Shown here one piece after another: positions 7,947 through 17,327 of a stretch of DNA of 64,000 nucleotides. Position numbers and translations under genes: made by a program. The first letter of the stretch is position 1. Each line of letters starts with the position of its first letter. This DNA comes from UBA6059 sp040222235 (GTDB taxonomy: Bacteria; Bacteroidota; Bacteroidia; Cytophagales; Cyclobacteriaceae), in contig JAVKDO010000026.1 of the NCBI GenBank assembly GCA_040222235.1, positions 6,724 through 70,723 on the forward strand, given 5' to 3'. Below the pieces are notes generated by a model that saw only the letters and a program-made list of their open reading frames with translations, was not told the DNA's origin and made no database searches.

Positions 7947-9938
7947 CTATCTAATGATCAATTTCTTGGTAGTAGACTTTCCTTGAGTGGTTAATCTTAA
8001 TATGTAAACCCCTGAAGGTAGGTCGCCCCTATTCAGTTGATAAGCGTTCTGAAATGTAGTCGAACGAAGGATTCTTCCTGATAAATCCATTAATTCCATA
8101 TGGATTTGACTTGAGCACTTTGCTTCTATGAGTGTAGCGGATGTCATGGGATTTGGATAGATCTGCCAGTTATCGTCAAGGTCATCTATCGCAGTAACTA
8201 CTTCTTCAGGTGTACACTCTCCATTGTCCAGGTTCGCATTCATATCAAAACTCACTAAAGAAGGATCCATGCAGCCAGCTACTTCGACAAAACAACCATA
8301 ATTAAAGGTAGCGTTTGCATTGAAGTTTGATGCCTCAGTGTTAGTGCACCCAGCGATTTGATAACTATCCTGATCCTCGGTGATTCTGATTACGCTGTTT
8401 GCATTTACATCGGCAATAGACTGTTGCTTGCCTCCTGGCCATATCACTACCACTGAGTCTAACTGCTCCACAGACCCAAGTCCATAATGCAGCAATGATG
8501 AATGCTGAGAGGCATGAGATGAACCCCCATTGAGTTCCTTGATCCATAGCTCCCCTTGGTCGTAAAGAAACACCTTAGTCCCAAATGCGTCTATATTGAC
8601 CTGTGTACCCTGAAGCATCACTTTGAGCCAATTATGATCACTTAGGTGCTGATTTTCATAAATCAGTAGTCTTCCAGAATCATCGTTTTCTGCGGCGATT
8701 GCCACCACCACTTCCTGGTCACCATCATTGTCCAAGTCACCCACAGCCAGGCCTCTTCCGCGTGTAGTTTCGTTAAATCCTACGTCCACCGATAGATCTT
8801 CAAAGGTGCCATCACCCTTATTAAAAAAGAGTTTATTCGGATCTTCTTGGTCATTGGCAATAAACCTGGCTGCTGGGATATCTCCGTTGCTTACCAGCAA
8901 ATCTTCATAGCCATCGTGGTTCAGATCAACAAATGCAGTGCCCCAACCCGTAGTGAACACGCCGGTGTTGAATGTATTTTCCACACCTGCCTGTGATGCC
9001 AAATCAGCATACACATAAGTTGGTCCTCCCGTATGTAATATGTTGCTCCCAAGGTTTGTGACATAATAATCCATAAATCCATCCCGGTTGTAATCGCCCT
9101 TAGCGATACCCATGCCATAAATCGCTTTTCCTACATCCAACGCATCAGACCTATTGGTAAAAGCTGTTTCAGGAAAGTCATTCACCAACCCGGCATTAGG
9201 GGCTACCCATTCACCAAAGTCATTGGCAACAAAGAGGTCTGGCCGATGATCGTTATTGAGGTCTGTGGCCACCACAGCTAACCCACAGCCAATATCACCA
9301 GTCTGTGTCTCCACTGTAGCATCTGTGAAGGTAAGGTCACCATTATTCAGGTAGAGTCTATTGGGAAAGCAAGAATGATTGAAGCCTACTACTTCACCTT
9401 CTTCATCAACTAAGGCCTCTTGACGTTGTACATAATTGGCAATGTATAAGTCAAGCCAGCCGTCCATGTTGAAATCGGCGAACACACCTCCGGTTGCCCA
9501 CTCGAACGCATCGATACCCGCAGATTGCGAAATCTCCTTATAGGTGCCATCACCATTGTTTAAAAAGAGGAGATGATGTCTGAATTGGTCTGTCCCTACG
9601 AAGATATCCCGATAGCCATCGTTATTAATATCTCCAGTCACTACTGACATGGTATTGTAAAAAATGGTAGTATCTAATCCCGCAAAGGATGCAATATCAA
9701 GGAAGGTGCCGTTACCATTGTTCTTATATAATTTATCCCTGAAGCGACCACCTGTGAGGTACATATCCTGAAAACCATCATTGTTGAAGTCGAATATGGC
9801 CACACCCCCACCAATCAGTCCACGGTGATAATGGTCAACACCCCATTGATCTGCGACTTCCGCTAGCTTTACTTGTGCATTGGCGGTAGCCCAACCAACC
9901 GTTACTAAAATCCCAACTATTGTTATTGCTTTCAGCAT
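7947..9938 (-). CDS. FG-GAP/VCBS repeat protein with ASPIC/UnbV domain and type IX sorting tail
   Basis: 663 residues, signal peptide ending at ANAQ. The first 450 or so residues are a run of FG-GAP/VCBS calcium-binding propeller repeats (DFNNDGFQDMYL, DINNDGYRDIFV, DLNNDHRPDLFV). An ASPIC/UnbV domain follows (GSSHASQHSSLLHYGLG, VVIWPGGKQQ), then a Cys-rich stretch (AGCTNTEASNFN) and a type IX secretion tail of about 75 residues (IYPNPMTSATLIE ... SGVYILRLTTQGKS...KLIIR). It is exported across the outer membrane by the gliding/T9SS machinery. It is the last gene of the mannose locus; its partner is the 11209 protein. The molecular function of CRTAC1-like propellers is not known. Confidence 0.88.
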   Translation of the reverse strand: MLKAITIVGILVTVGWATANAQVKLAEVADQWGVDHYHRGLIGGGVAIFDFNNDGFQDMYLTGGRFRDKLYKNNGNGTFLDIASFAGLDTTIFYNTMSVVTGDINNDGYRDIFVGTDQFRHHLLFLNNGDGTYKEISQSAGIDAFEWATGGVFADFNMDGWLDLYIANYVQRQEALVDEEGEVVGFNHSCFPNRLYLNNGDLTFTDATVETQTGDIGCGLAVVATDLNNDHRPDLFVANDFGEWVAPNAGLVNDFPETAFTNRSDALDVGKAIYGMGIAKGDYNRDGFMDYYVTNLGSNILHTGGPTYVYADLASQAGVENTFNTGVFTTGWGTAFVDLNHDGYEDLLVSNGDIPAARFIANDQEDPNKLFFNKGDGTFEDLSVDVGFNETTRGRGLAVGDLDNDGDQEVVVAIAAENDDSGRLLIYENQHLSDHNWLKVMLQGTQVNIDAFGTKVFLYDQGELWIKELNGGSSHASQHSSLLHYGLGSVEQLDSVVVIWPGGKQQSIADVNANSVIRITEDQDSYQIAGCTNTEASNFNANATFNYGCFVEVAGCMDPSLVSFDMNANLDNGECTPEEVVTAIDDLDDNWQIYPNPMTSATLIEAKCSSQIHMELMDLSGRILRSTTFQNAYQLNRGDLPSGVYILRLTTQGKSTTKKLIIR

Positions 9939-9944
9939 ACCCTA

Positions 9945-9983
9945 ACAAAATAAAAAAGAGAGTAGCGGATAACTACTCTCTTT
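9945..9983 (-). terminator. Rho-independent terminator after the repeat lipoprotein gene
   Basis: A perfect 11-bp stem (AAAGAGAGTAG with CTACTCTCTTT, 9955-9965 and 9973-9983) with a 7-base loop is followed on the minus strand by a T-rich run (TTTTATTTTG). It sits 61 bases after the stop of the 10044 gene and just before the start of the 7947 gene, so it would reduce read-through into the last gene. Confidence 0.8.
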
Positions 9984-10043
9984 AAAGATTCACTTCGATT
10001 GAAGTATCTCATTGACTTCATAATGTCATTTGAATTCGATCTA

Positions 10044-11132
10044 CTATTTCGCTACTGCGGTATAAGTATATTCAAAAACACCAAATAAGTTAGTCTCATC
10101 AGCCACCCACTGTGACTTGGTGAATTCTTTAATAGCGTAAGTAACCGTATCAGTCGGTGTTCCTGTGAAGGCATCTCCTCTGAACCATCTCAGAGTATCT
10201 TGGGCATCATTCAGATCCCAGCCGTCTAATGTACCAAAACCGTCAAAATCACAAGATCCGCCACCAGCGCCGGTTAATGCACCAAAGTCTACACTCATAG
10301 ACCCATCTGCTTCGAAGCTGTAGACATTGTCTTCTTCACATTCCAAGATAAACTCTGCACCATCCTGTGCTAAAGATGAATATCTCCAATTGAAGGCTGT
10401 CAGTAACCCAGCGTTAGTAGGCTCTGTCGTGATGGTCAGGTCTACTTCATCGGTTAGGTCATTAGCATCAGTCACCTTAAAAGTGAACTTGATGGGTATA
10501 TCTAAGCCTTCTATGCCAATGGTATAACTAAAGTCATAAGGCAATTCGCTTGTTACTTCCAATACGCCATTGGTGCCGTAGCTATCATCCAATGTAGTAC
10601 CTATAAACTTGGAAATCTCCATTTTAGCAAAAGCTCCGTCGAACTCACCAGTAATGGTGGCATTAACTTCTTCTCCCAGGTCACCCGCTGCGGTAGCATT
10701 GTCAATAGTCAATACTGGCGGATCCTCGACAGGAGCATTAGTGGTGATTACCAATTCTACTTCATCAGAGAGATCATTAGCATCAGTCACTTTAAAACTA
10801 AACCTGATAGGGCTATCAACACCTTCTGAACCAATCGTATGGCTAAAACTATACGGCAACCCAGTAGTCACCTCCAATACACCGTTGGTGCCATAGCTAT
10901 TGTCAGGTGCTGTGCCAATAAACTTGGAAATCTCGAGTTTGGAAAAAGCACCGTCCAAAGTGCCGCTGATCGTTGCATTGATTACATCTCCGATATCGCC
11001 ACTTGCCGTAGCATTGTCGATAGATAATACAGGAGCCACTGGTGGCGTATCATCATCATCATCGCCACAACTGGTAAATACCAGTGAAACTGCGGCCATC
11101 ATGCCGATGACCCAAATTAGATTTCTTCTCAT
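10044..11132 (-). CDS. Lipoprotein with two tandem Ig-like repeats, putative surface glycan-binding protein
   Basis: About 362 residues from the start at 11132 (MRRNLIWVIGMMAAV), which gives a lipoprotein signal with CGDDDDD after the lipid Cys. The acidic +2 onward resembles surface-export signals of Bacteroidota lipoproteins. Two tandem domains of about 100 residues follow (73% identical by my count), each with IDNATA, SKFIGT, SYGTNGVLEVT and FKVTDANDL motifs. A C-terminal domain of about 110 residues (WRYSSLAQDG to YTYTAVAK) looks lipocalin-like. Its place in the locus suggests a SusE/F-like binding role (inference). A strong terminator follows it. Confidence 0.7.
   Translation of the reverse strand: MRRNLIWVIGMMAAVSLVFTSCGDDDDDTPPVAPVLSIDNATASGDIGDVINATISGTLDGAFSKLEISKFIGTAPDNSYGTNGVLEVTTGLPYSFSHTIGSEGVDSPIRFSFKVTDANDLSDEVELVITTNAPVEDPPVLTIDNATAAGDLGEEVNATITGEFDGAFAKMEISKFIGTTLDDSYGTNGVLEVTSELPYDFSYTIGIEGLDIPIKFTFKVTDANDLTDEVDLTITTEPTNAGLLTAFNWRYSSLAQDGAEFILECEEDNVYSFEADGSMSVDFGALTGAGGGSCDFDGFGTLDGWDLNDAQDTLRWFRGDAFTGTPTDTVTYAIKEFTKSQWVADETNLFGVFEYTYTAVAK
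10419..11030 (-). repeat. Tandem protein-coding repeat, two units
   Basis: Unit 1 (about 10716-11030) and unit 2 (about 10419-10715) encode near-copies of one domain; 71 of 97 aligned residues are identical by hand count. The DNA similarity is also visible, for example the codons for SYGTNGVLEVT. This looks like a recent in-gene duplication. Confidence 0.85.
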
Positions 11133-11208
11133 AGTTTTAGATATTAATGTTAATACAGACGTTCTTCTCGTTTTAATAAATGCAATACAATTGGGGTTAT
11201 GTATCGGA

Positions 11209-14200
11209 TTATTCCAATTCACACTTTTTATCAGGACAATATTGAAATATTTTCAATCCATCATTTCTGATCGCTACCGCAATCAGCCATTGATCGTTCT
11301 TGTATCGGAGTAAAGTCATTGAAGTGATATCTCCACTAGCGTGAAATGGAGATCGAGCGCTTGAAGTCAATTCACCATCTTCCCGAGATACCAGTACTGG
11401 GTTTGACCTACCGTAACTACGTCCATCTTCTTCTGCCAAGGAAAACCCTCCAGCGAGAATTAGTTCAGGGTATCCGTCTCTATCAAAATCGTGCGCCAGG
11501 CTCTCGCCTACCGGAAAAAGCTGCGCATCTTTAGGCAAGTGATGCGGAATAAACCCACCCGCATCGTTTTCCAGATAGTAAGAAGTAGTCGTATTTGCGG
11601 AAAAGCTATTCAGAGGACTATTTGCCTGTATTAGGTTCTGAATATCAGCCTCTGCATAACTAAGATGATTTGGAAACAATCTGTTGAGAAAGGGATATCT
11701 GTGTAACAGGGCCTCTCTGGTAGGTTGGAGCGTCTCCTCACCAGCGACATAATAGGTCATCAAGGGCGCTGGCTTCTTATCCCCATTGATGTCAAGTAGA
11801 TGCAGCGTCGCGGGATACTCTGCAGTAAGTTCGTATCCAGTGTTTTGCCCCATATTTCCAAGTATCAGGTCCATGTCACCGTCCTGATCCATATCAGCAG
11901 CTGTTACATTTCTCCACCAGCCATTCGAGTGTGACCATTCAGGTACGGGCATATCCCGAACAAAACGCTCATCCTCTTTTAACAGAAATACAACCGACAT
12001 CCACTCTCCTACTATAATGATATCTAGTTGACCGTCTCCATTGTAGTCGGTCATCATCAGATCTTTGACTATTCCTATCAATTCCATATCTGGGAGCAGA
12101 TTTGCAGACACATCCATGAAAGTCTCACCTTCATTCTGTAGTACTTTCAGTCTACTCTGGTAAGGTGCGCCACCATCCTCAGACCACAACAGATCCAAGT
12201 CATCATCACCGTCGTAATCTCCTAAAGCAATAGCAGAAATAGCACCTTCAGATATTGGCAGCATTGCTGTTTCGTCTGTAAAACTCCTATCTCGATCTCC
12301 GAAATAAAGTGATAGTACTGAGTTGCCATTTTCTTCTTTATCGTTCCCAAGCAATAGCAAATCATCAATTTCATCTCCGTTGATATCAGCGACAACAACA
12401 TCTTTAAGTAGGACTGATTTATTATCCTGCACGGTAGCTGAAAAACTTCCATCAGGCTCTTGGAAAAAAATTGTATGTTCCGAAATACCCGATGAAGCAA
12501 AAAGGTCATCCAGACCATCTCCATCAAAGTCGCCACTAGCTACTTCAAACCCTTCGCTTGATGTTCTGTAGGGAAATAGAGGCTGTTGCTTGAAATCAGG
12601 ATAATCTCCATCGACATGGCCCGGCTTTAAGCCAAGTTCATGCGTTCTCTCAATAAACAGTTCACCGAATTGTTCGGCACCAGGTCGTTCATCAGCCAAA
12701 CTTGCATCGGCATAGTCAACTCTCAATCGCTGGTTGGGGGCTATCCTTCCTGCTCTACTTACTTTACCGTCTGGCCAAACTACTTTCAATCTCATAGCCA
12801 GTGTATCTTCTCCCAATCCAAAGTGCAGGATTGACGAAACATTGGACATGAACCCTCGACTTGGAGACTGCTCTAAGTACTGCTGACCCGAGGAAGTTGT
12901 CAGATGTACCTTAGCACCGACTGCACTCAAGTTGAGTTCTGGGCCCACTAATTGAATCTGGAGGTAGTTGGCATCAGATGTACTCTCATTTCTAAGCACT
13001 GAAGCTGAGCCGTTTATATTATTTATGACTAAGTCAAGATCACCATCATTGTCAAGATCACTATAAGCAGCTCCGTTAGAAAAGCCTTTTTTCTGTCCAA
13101 ACCATTCTGATGTCGATTGCTCAAATTTTAGATTGCCATCATTTCGAAAGGCATAATTGACCGCTGCTTGATCACCAAGTATTGCTATCCGTTCCAATCC
13201 CTCCTCGTTAGCTTGCTCAACCGACTTAAACATCGACAGATTGTTGTTGTAATCGATAAAGTCTTTGTTAGTGATGTCTCTGAGGTAGCCATTGGTGACG
13301 TAAAGGTCTTTCCACCCGTCATTATCCAGGTCAGCAAATAGTGGAGCCCAACTCCAGTCGGTGCGATGAACGCCCGCAAAACGACCAACTTCAGCGAAAG
13401 TCATATTACCTTGATTCAACTGCAGCGTATTTCTGACAAACTGAGCTTCATAGCCCATGGCTTTGATCCTCATGAATTTGTCGTGGTTCATAGACCCAGC
13501 CATCATCTTTTCCCCAACTGGATTGGAAGCCAGCATATCCATCACTATAATATCCATCAGACCGTCATTGTTGAAGTCGGCAACATCATTGCCCATGCCG
13601 TTGTAGGATTGCTCTCTGATTGCATCAGTGATCACATTGGAGAATGTCCCATCGGTATTATTGAGATAAAGGAGATCATTGCTGATAAAGTCGTTTGAGA
13701 TATAGATATCAGGCCAACCATCATCATCAATATCACTGATCGCAACGCCAAGGCCATAACCTTCGATGGTAATTCCAGCTTCAGTGGACACATCCGTGAA
13801 AGTCTCATCACCGTTATTTCGATATAGCCTGTCCGTGCTTGGACTTTCTCCAGCCGTCTTTTTAGGTAGTGGTGTGTTGAGGACCGCACGATCATTGGCA
13901 TGGTTGAGTAGATAGAGATCGAGATCACCATCCTTATCATAATCGAAGAATGCAGCGTTCGTACTGTAACTACTGTCTGCCAATCCCCATTTGTCCGCAG
14001 CTTCTTCGAATTGACCCTGACCATTATTGATATAAAGCAGATTCCTTCGAAGTGCGGGATTAGGTGTGCCCGCCACACTAAAATAAATATCTAGGAATCC
14101 ATCAGCATTGATATCAACAAGACTGACACCAGTACACCAGCGATTGGTATTAATTCCAGATTCCGAAGTGATATCCTTGAACTTGAAATTGCCTAGATTA

Positions 14201-14520
14201 AGGTATATCCTACTTGGCACCCGATTACCAGAGAAAATCAGGTCTTCTAGCCCATCGTTATTGAGGTCTCCTACACCTACTCCTCCGCCGTTAAAGGCAT
14301 AGATATAGTTGAGGATATTGATGCTATCGATGACTACCAGATCATTGCGGAAGTCCACACCAGTGTAGTCAGCTTCAAGATCATTAAAGAGTGGTGTCGT
14401 ATCTGACTGTTGACAGCCACTTAGCGCTACCGCAGACCAAAAGAAGGCTAATACAGCGTTAATGAAGTATCGGGCTTTGTACCACTGATATAATAAGGTT
14501 ATCGTAGTTTGAGTGACCAC
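11209..14520 (-). CDS. Large FG-GAP/VCBS lipoprotein with ASPIC/UnbV domain
   Basis: 1103 residues. An N-terminal hydrophobic segment ends in ALSGCQQSD, a lipobox, so it is outer-membrane anchored. FG-GAP repeats start near residue 80 (GGVGVGDLNNDGLEDLIF), run to about 510, and are followed by an ASPIC/UnbV motif (QSPSRGFMSNVSSILHFGLGED, VVWPDGKVSR). A second propeller (GDFDGDGLDDLF, DYNGDGQLDIII, DMDQDGDMDLILG) fills the C-terminal half. Proteins of this type are common in Bacteroidota polysaccharide loci but have no proven activity; glycan or calcium binding at the surface is likely. Its ATG lies just 1 base after the GH92 stop. Confidence 0.82.
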   Translation of the reverse strand: MVTQTTITLLYQWYKARYFINAVLAFFWSAVALSGCQQSDTTPLFNDLEADYTGVDFRNDLVVIDSINILNYIYAFNGGGVGVGDLNNDGLEDLIFSGNRVPSRIYLNLGNFKFKDITSESGINTNRWCTGVSLVDINADGFLDIYFSVAGTPNPALRRNLLYINNGQGQFEEAADKWGLADSSYSTNAAFFDYDKDGDLDLYLLNHANDRAVLNTPLPKKTAGESPSTDRLYRNNGDETFTDVSTEAGITIEGYGLGVAISDIDDDGWPDIYISNDFISNDLLYLNNTDGTFSNVITDAIREQSYNGMGNDVADFNNDGLMDIIVMDMLASNPVGEKMMAGSMNHDKFMRIKAMGYEAQFVRNTLQLNQGNMTFAEVGRFAGVHRTDWSWAPLFADLDNDGWKDLYVTNGYLRDITNKDFIDYNNNLSMFKSVEQANEEGLERIAILGDQAAVNYAFRNDGNLKFEQSTSEWFGQKKGFSNGAAYSDLDNDGDLDLVINNINGSASVLRNESTSDANYLQIQLVGPELNLSAVGAKVHLTTSSGQQYLEQSPSRGFMSNVSSILHFGLGEDTLAMRLKVVWPDGKVSRAGRIAPNQRLRVDYADASLADERPGAEQFGELFIERTHELGLKPGHVDGDYPDFKQQPLFPYRTSSEGFEVASGDFDGDGLDDLFASSGISEHTIFFQEPDGSFSATVQDNKSVLLKDVVVADINGDEIDDLLLLGNDKEENGNSVLSLYFGDRDRSFTDETAMLPISEGAISAIALGDYDGDDDLDLLWSEDGGAPYQSRLKVLQNEGETFMDVSANLLPDMELIGIVKDLMMTDYNGDGQLDIIIVGEWMSVVFLLKEDERFVRDMPVPEWSHSNGWWRNVTAADMDQDGDMDLILGNMGQNTGYELTAEYPATLHLLDINGDKKPAPLMTYYVAGEETLQPTREALLHRYPFLNRLFPNHLSYAEADIQNLIQANSPLNSFSANTTTSYYLENDAGGFIPHHLPKDAQLFPVGESLAHDFDRDGYPELILAGGFSLAEEDGRSYGRSNPVLVSREDGELTSSARSPFHASGDITSMTLLRYKNDQWLIAVAIRNDGLKIFQYCPDKKCELE

Positions 14521-14521
14521 A

Positions 14522-17293
14522 TCATTTAGGAGGAGCTATCCCTATTCCCCAACTTTTGTTAGGTTGTGGACCGAGGTTAATATTCAATTTACCACCTTTC
14601 TTGTACAAATCATGACTAAACCATGGGGCGTTCAAAGCATTTCCATTCAAGTTCGCTGACTGGATGTACATGTTCTCATCAGAATTATTCGTGGTAACGA
14701 TCTCAAACTGCTCACCCTCATAATAGTCCTCATCCAGATGGATTAACACCCTATCAAAGACAGGGCTTGTAATTTCATAGTGGGGTGTGACAGAACCATT
14801 ACCTTTGAGACTAAACAGTCCCATTGACATCAGTGCACTAACCCCTCCCATCTGACCCTGATCTTCATCATGGCCGCCATAGCCCGCATCTGGAGTCACT
14901 TCACCGTAAGCCTGAGCGTTTACCTTCCGCACCCAATATTGGGACAGCCATGGCTTACCAAGGTAGTTGAAGACATGCGCATTAGAGCAGCCGGGTTGGT
15001 TAGCATAACTCACATAGCCACTCCCATATCCAAATACAAAATCGTCAGGTTCAGCTTGCTCAAATGAAAAATTGAGCATCTCACTGGCTTTGTCATTGCT
15101 GCCAATCAACTTTGCCAATCCTGGGATATCATGCGAGACCGACCATGTACCCTGCCATGCATTGGCTTCTACCCATCCTTCGCCGCTAAGTTCCTCAGTA
15201 TGCAGCCAGGTCCCATCTTCCTTTTTTGGTAGTAGCAGTTTTAAGTCTTGATTGAAGATGTTCTTCCAACTTTCTGAGCGGCGGCTGAATTCGCGGTAGT
15301 CGCGATTGCGCCCCATCTTCAGCGCCATCTGTGATAACGACCAGTCCTGAAATGCCCACTCGATGGTTTTACCAGCATTGCCTGGTGCCCAACCTTTGTC
15401 TATGTAAAACTGTAGCTCTTCAGGGGTATCTCCCATCATACCTCCAGGGAGGTGGTTCTTCTTCATCAATTGAAAAGCACGGCTCGGTTCTACTTTGGTG
15501 AGCATACCCTTCATATAGGCACTCACGAGCATATTGGTAGCGGGATTACCAGTCATGATGTAAGAATACCCTCCGGCATTGGCTCCCCTGGGCAGCAAGC
15601 CACCATTCTCCGCATACTGTACCATGGATGCGCTGAAGTCATCGAGGACAGAGGGCCAGGCCAATCCCCAAAGCACATTGACATTCCACTGGGTCAGCCA
15701 TAATGCATCAGAGTTGTACATATTGAATTTGACCGATCCGTCTTTGTTTCGCGGTAGCTCCCGTACCTGGAGCTTCGCATCGGTAAACTTCCAGTCCCGC
15801 TCGCCCTGCGTGTAATCCGGATAGTCGCCGGATACATCGTTGAGTTTGTGCCGACCAAGCAGGACATGCCACAGGTCGGTGTAGAACTTCACCTTCTGAT
15901 TTTGACTCCCACCAAACACCTCGATTTTGGCTAACCACTCGTTCCATGTGGATTGCGCATCGTTTTTGACTTTTTCAAAATCCCAATGATCTAGCTCTGC
16001 CTCCATGTTGGCACGTGCATTCTCAATACTGGTGTAAGAGATCGAAATCTTCATATGCAGTACATCACCTGCTTCTACCTGATACTTTGCTTCTACGCCG
16101 GCCGTAGGGGCATCATAGTAGCTTTGCACGATATCCCCGTAGACCCCAGAGTCTTGACGGGTCATCATCTTTGAACCTATGAGTTTTTCGATATCCTGCG
16201 ATCTTTCATCTCCGTTCCAATTGTCAAGCTGATCAAATGGTTTGTCGAATTTCGCGGTGAAGAAAATTTTAACTTTTTCAGGTCCTCCCCATAGGCGACC
16301 CGCTGACATAATGGAGCCTTCTATTTCTTGATTTGAAACCATATTTACTTCAGCCTCCGTCATAGTTGTACTACCAAGATATCCTCCAAGATTGACCAGT
16401 ATATTGGCTTGATCTTTCTTAGTGAATCGAAACTTGTAGATGCTGACCCTATCGGTAGAAGTGTACTCCGTCCAGATTCCATAGTCCCTTAGTAGCAGCC
16501 GCTGATACCCTGGCTGAGCGATCTCATCATCGTGACTAAACTGTGACTTCCAGCCCTGCTCACCTAGAGTTGGGTTGATCGTACCGACTGTAGGCATCAC
16601 CTGAATGCCTGAAAGCATCCATCCATGTACTTGTCCAAAGCCGAGGATCTCCGTTGTGTTGTAGTTATATCCACCTCCCCATTGGTTTTTGTTTCGCGTA
16701 TGCGGTGCGGCTGCTATCATGCCAAATGGTGTGCTGCCAGGTGTAAAATAAAAGTATCTCCCTCTGGTCGTCTCGATAAACGGATTGACCCACGACACAA
16801 GGTCGGGATAGCTCGCAGCTGATGGGTAGACTTCCATTTCCGATAGGCCCAGGTCTTTACCATCACCATCGGTCACCTGGAACCGTACCCAACTCACCTC
16901 CCTATCGGGGAAATCAATCACCTTGGCCGTACCATCATTAGGTATGGCATTGACCTTGACTTGTGAGCCGTCACTGAAAAACAGCGTACCGCCAGCCGTA
17001 TGCTCAGAAAGCGTCGCACGATCATAAAGAATGATCTTATTCATGCTAACCGGCTCATCCCAATCAAGCTGAAGCCAAGGGTAATCGATGTAACCCCAGA
17101 AAATAGTCGCCCCTTTACAAGCCCACTCACCAACTCCATCGACACCAATTATTCCATCAATCACCTGCAATTCGTTCCTTGCGGAAGACAAAAAAGAAGA
17201 GGCTGTGACTTTAGCCTGAGTAGCAATATTGGAAGGTCCAGCCAATATCATGGCAGGCAGCACCAATAGCATAAGACAAATTGTAAATTTCAT
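14522..17293 (-). CDS. Glycoside hydrolase family 92 exo-alpha-mannosidase
   Basis: About 923 residues from the start at 17293, which gives a proper signal peptide (MKFTICLMLLVLPAMILA); the longer frame to 17335 overlaps the transporter stop. An N-terminal discoidin-like sandwich (about 20-150: SWVRFQVTDGDGKDLGLSEMEV) precedes the GH92 module. Family landmarks are the N-terminal VNPFIETTRGRYFYFTPGSTPFG, TIEWAFQDWSLSQMA, VEANAWQGTWSVSHD, GHDEDQGQMGG (the acidic Ca/base region, near residue 807) and a C-terminal PNKSWGIG. GH92 enzymes are Ca-dependent inverting alpha-mannosidases of the periplasm or surface. The usual HVPYLYNY motif is replaced by AHVFNYLGKPW, so linkage specificity may differ. 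It supplies mannose to the kinase and isomerase downstream in the pathway. Confidence 0.88.
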   Translation of the reverse strand: MKFTICLMLLVLPAMILAGPSNIATQAKVTASSFLSSARNELQVIDGIIGVDGVGEWACKGATIFWGYIDYPWLQLDWDEPVSMNKIILYDRATLSEHTAGGTLFFSDGSQVKVNAIPNDGTAKVIDFPDREVSWVRFQVTDGDGKDLGLSEMEVYPSAASYPDLVSWVNPFIETTRGRYFYFTPGSTPFGMIAAAPHTRNKNQWGGGYNYNTTEILGFGQVHGWMLSGIQVMPTVGTINPTLGEQGWKSQFSHDDEIAQPGYQRLLLRDYGIWTEYTSTDRVSIYKFRFTKKDQANILVNLGGYLGSTTMTEAEVNMVSNQEIEGSIMSAGRLWGGPEKVKIFFTAKFDKPFDQLDNWNGDERSQDIEKLIGSKMMTRQDSGVYGDIVQSYYDAPTAGVEAKYQVEAGDVLHMKISISYTSIENARANMEAELDHWDFEKVKNDAQSTWNEWLAKIEVFGGSQNQKVKFYTDLWHVLLGRHKLNDVSGDYPDYTQGERDWKFTDAKLQVRELPRNKDGSVKFNMYNSDALWLTQWNVNVLWGLAWPSVLDDFSASMVQYAENGGLLPRGANAGGYSYIMTGNPATNMLVSAYMKGMLTKVEPSRAFQLMKKNHLPGGMMGDTPEELQFYIDKGWAPGNAGKTIEWAFQDWSLSQMALKMGRNRDYREFSRRSESWKNIFNQDLKLLLPKKEDGTWLHTEELSGEGWVEANAWQGTWSVSHDIPGLAKLIGSNDKASEMLNFSFEQAEPDDFVFGYGSGYVSYANQPGCSNAHVFNYLGKPWLSQYWVRKVNAQAYGEVTPDAGYGGHDEDQGQMGGVSALMSMGLFSLKGNGSVTPHYEITSPVFDRVLIHLDEDYYEGEQFEIVTTNNSDENMYIQSANLNGNALNAPWFSHDLYKKGGKLNINLGPQPNKSWGIGIAPPK

Positions 17294-17327
17294 TAAATCT
17301 GAAATTTTAAAATTTACGTCTATCGGA

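Noticed and set aside
12222..12536. 104-codon frame in the 11209 gene
   Set aside because: Out-of-frame shadow of calcium-binding repeats; no start context.
13632..14078. 148-codon frame inside the large FG-GAP gene
   Set aside because: Same-strand shadow of the repeated DxDxDGxxD-coding DNA; Met/Ile/Ser-rich composition with no domain.
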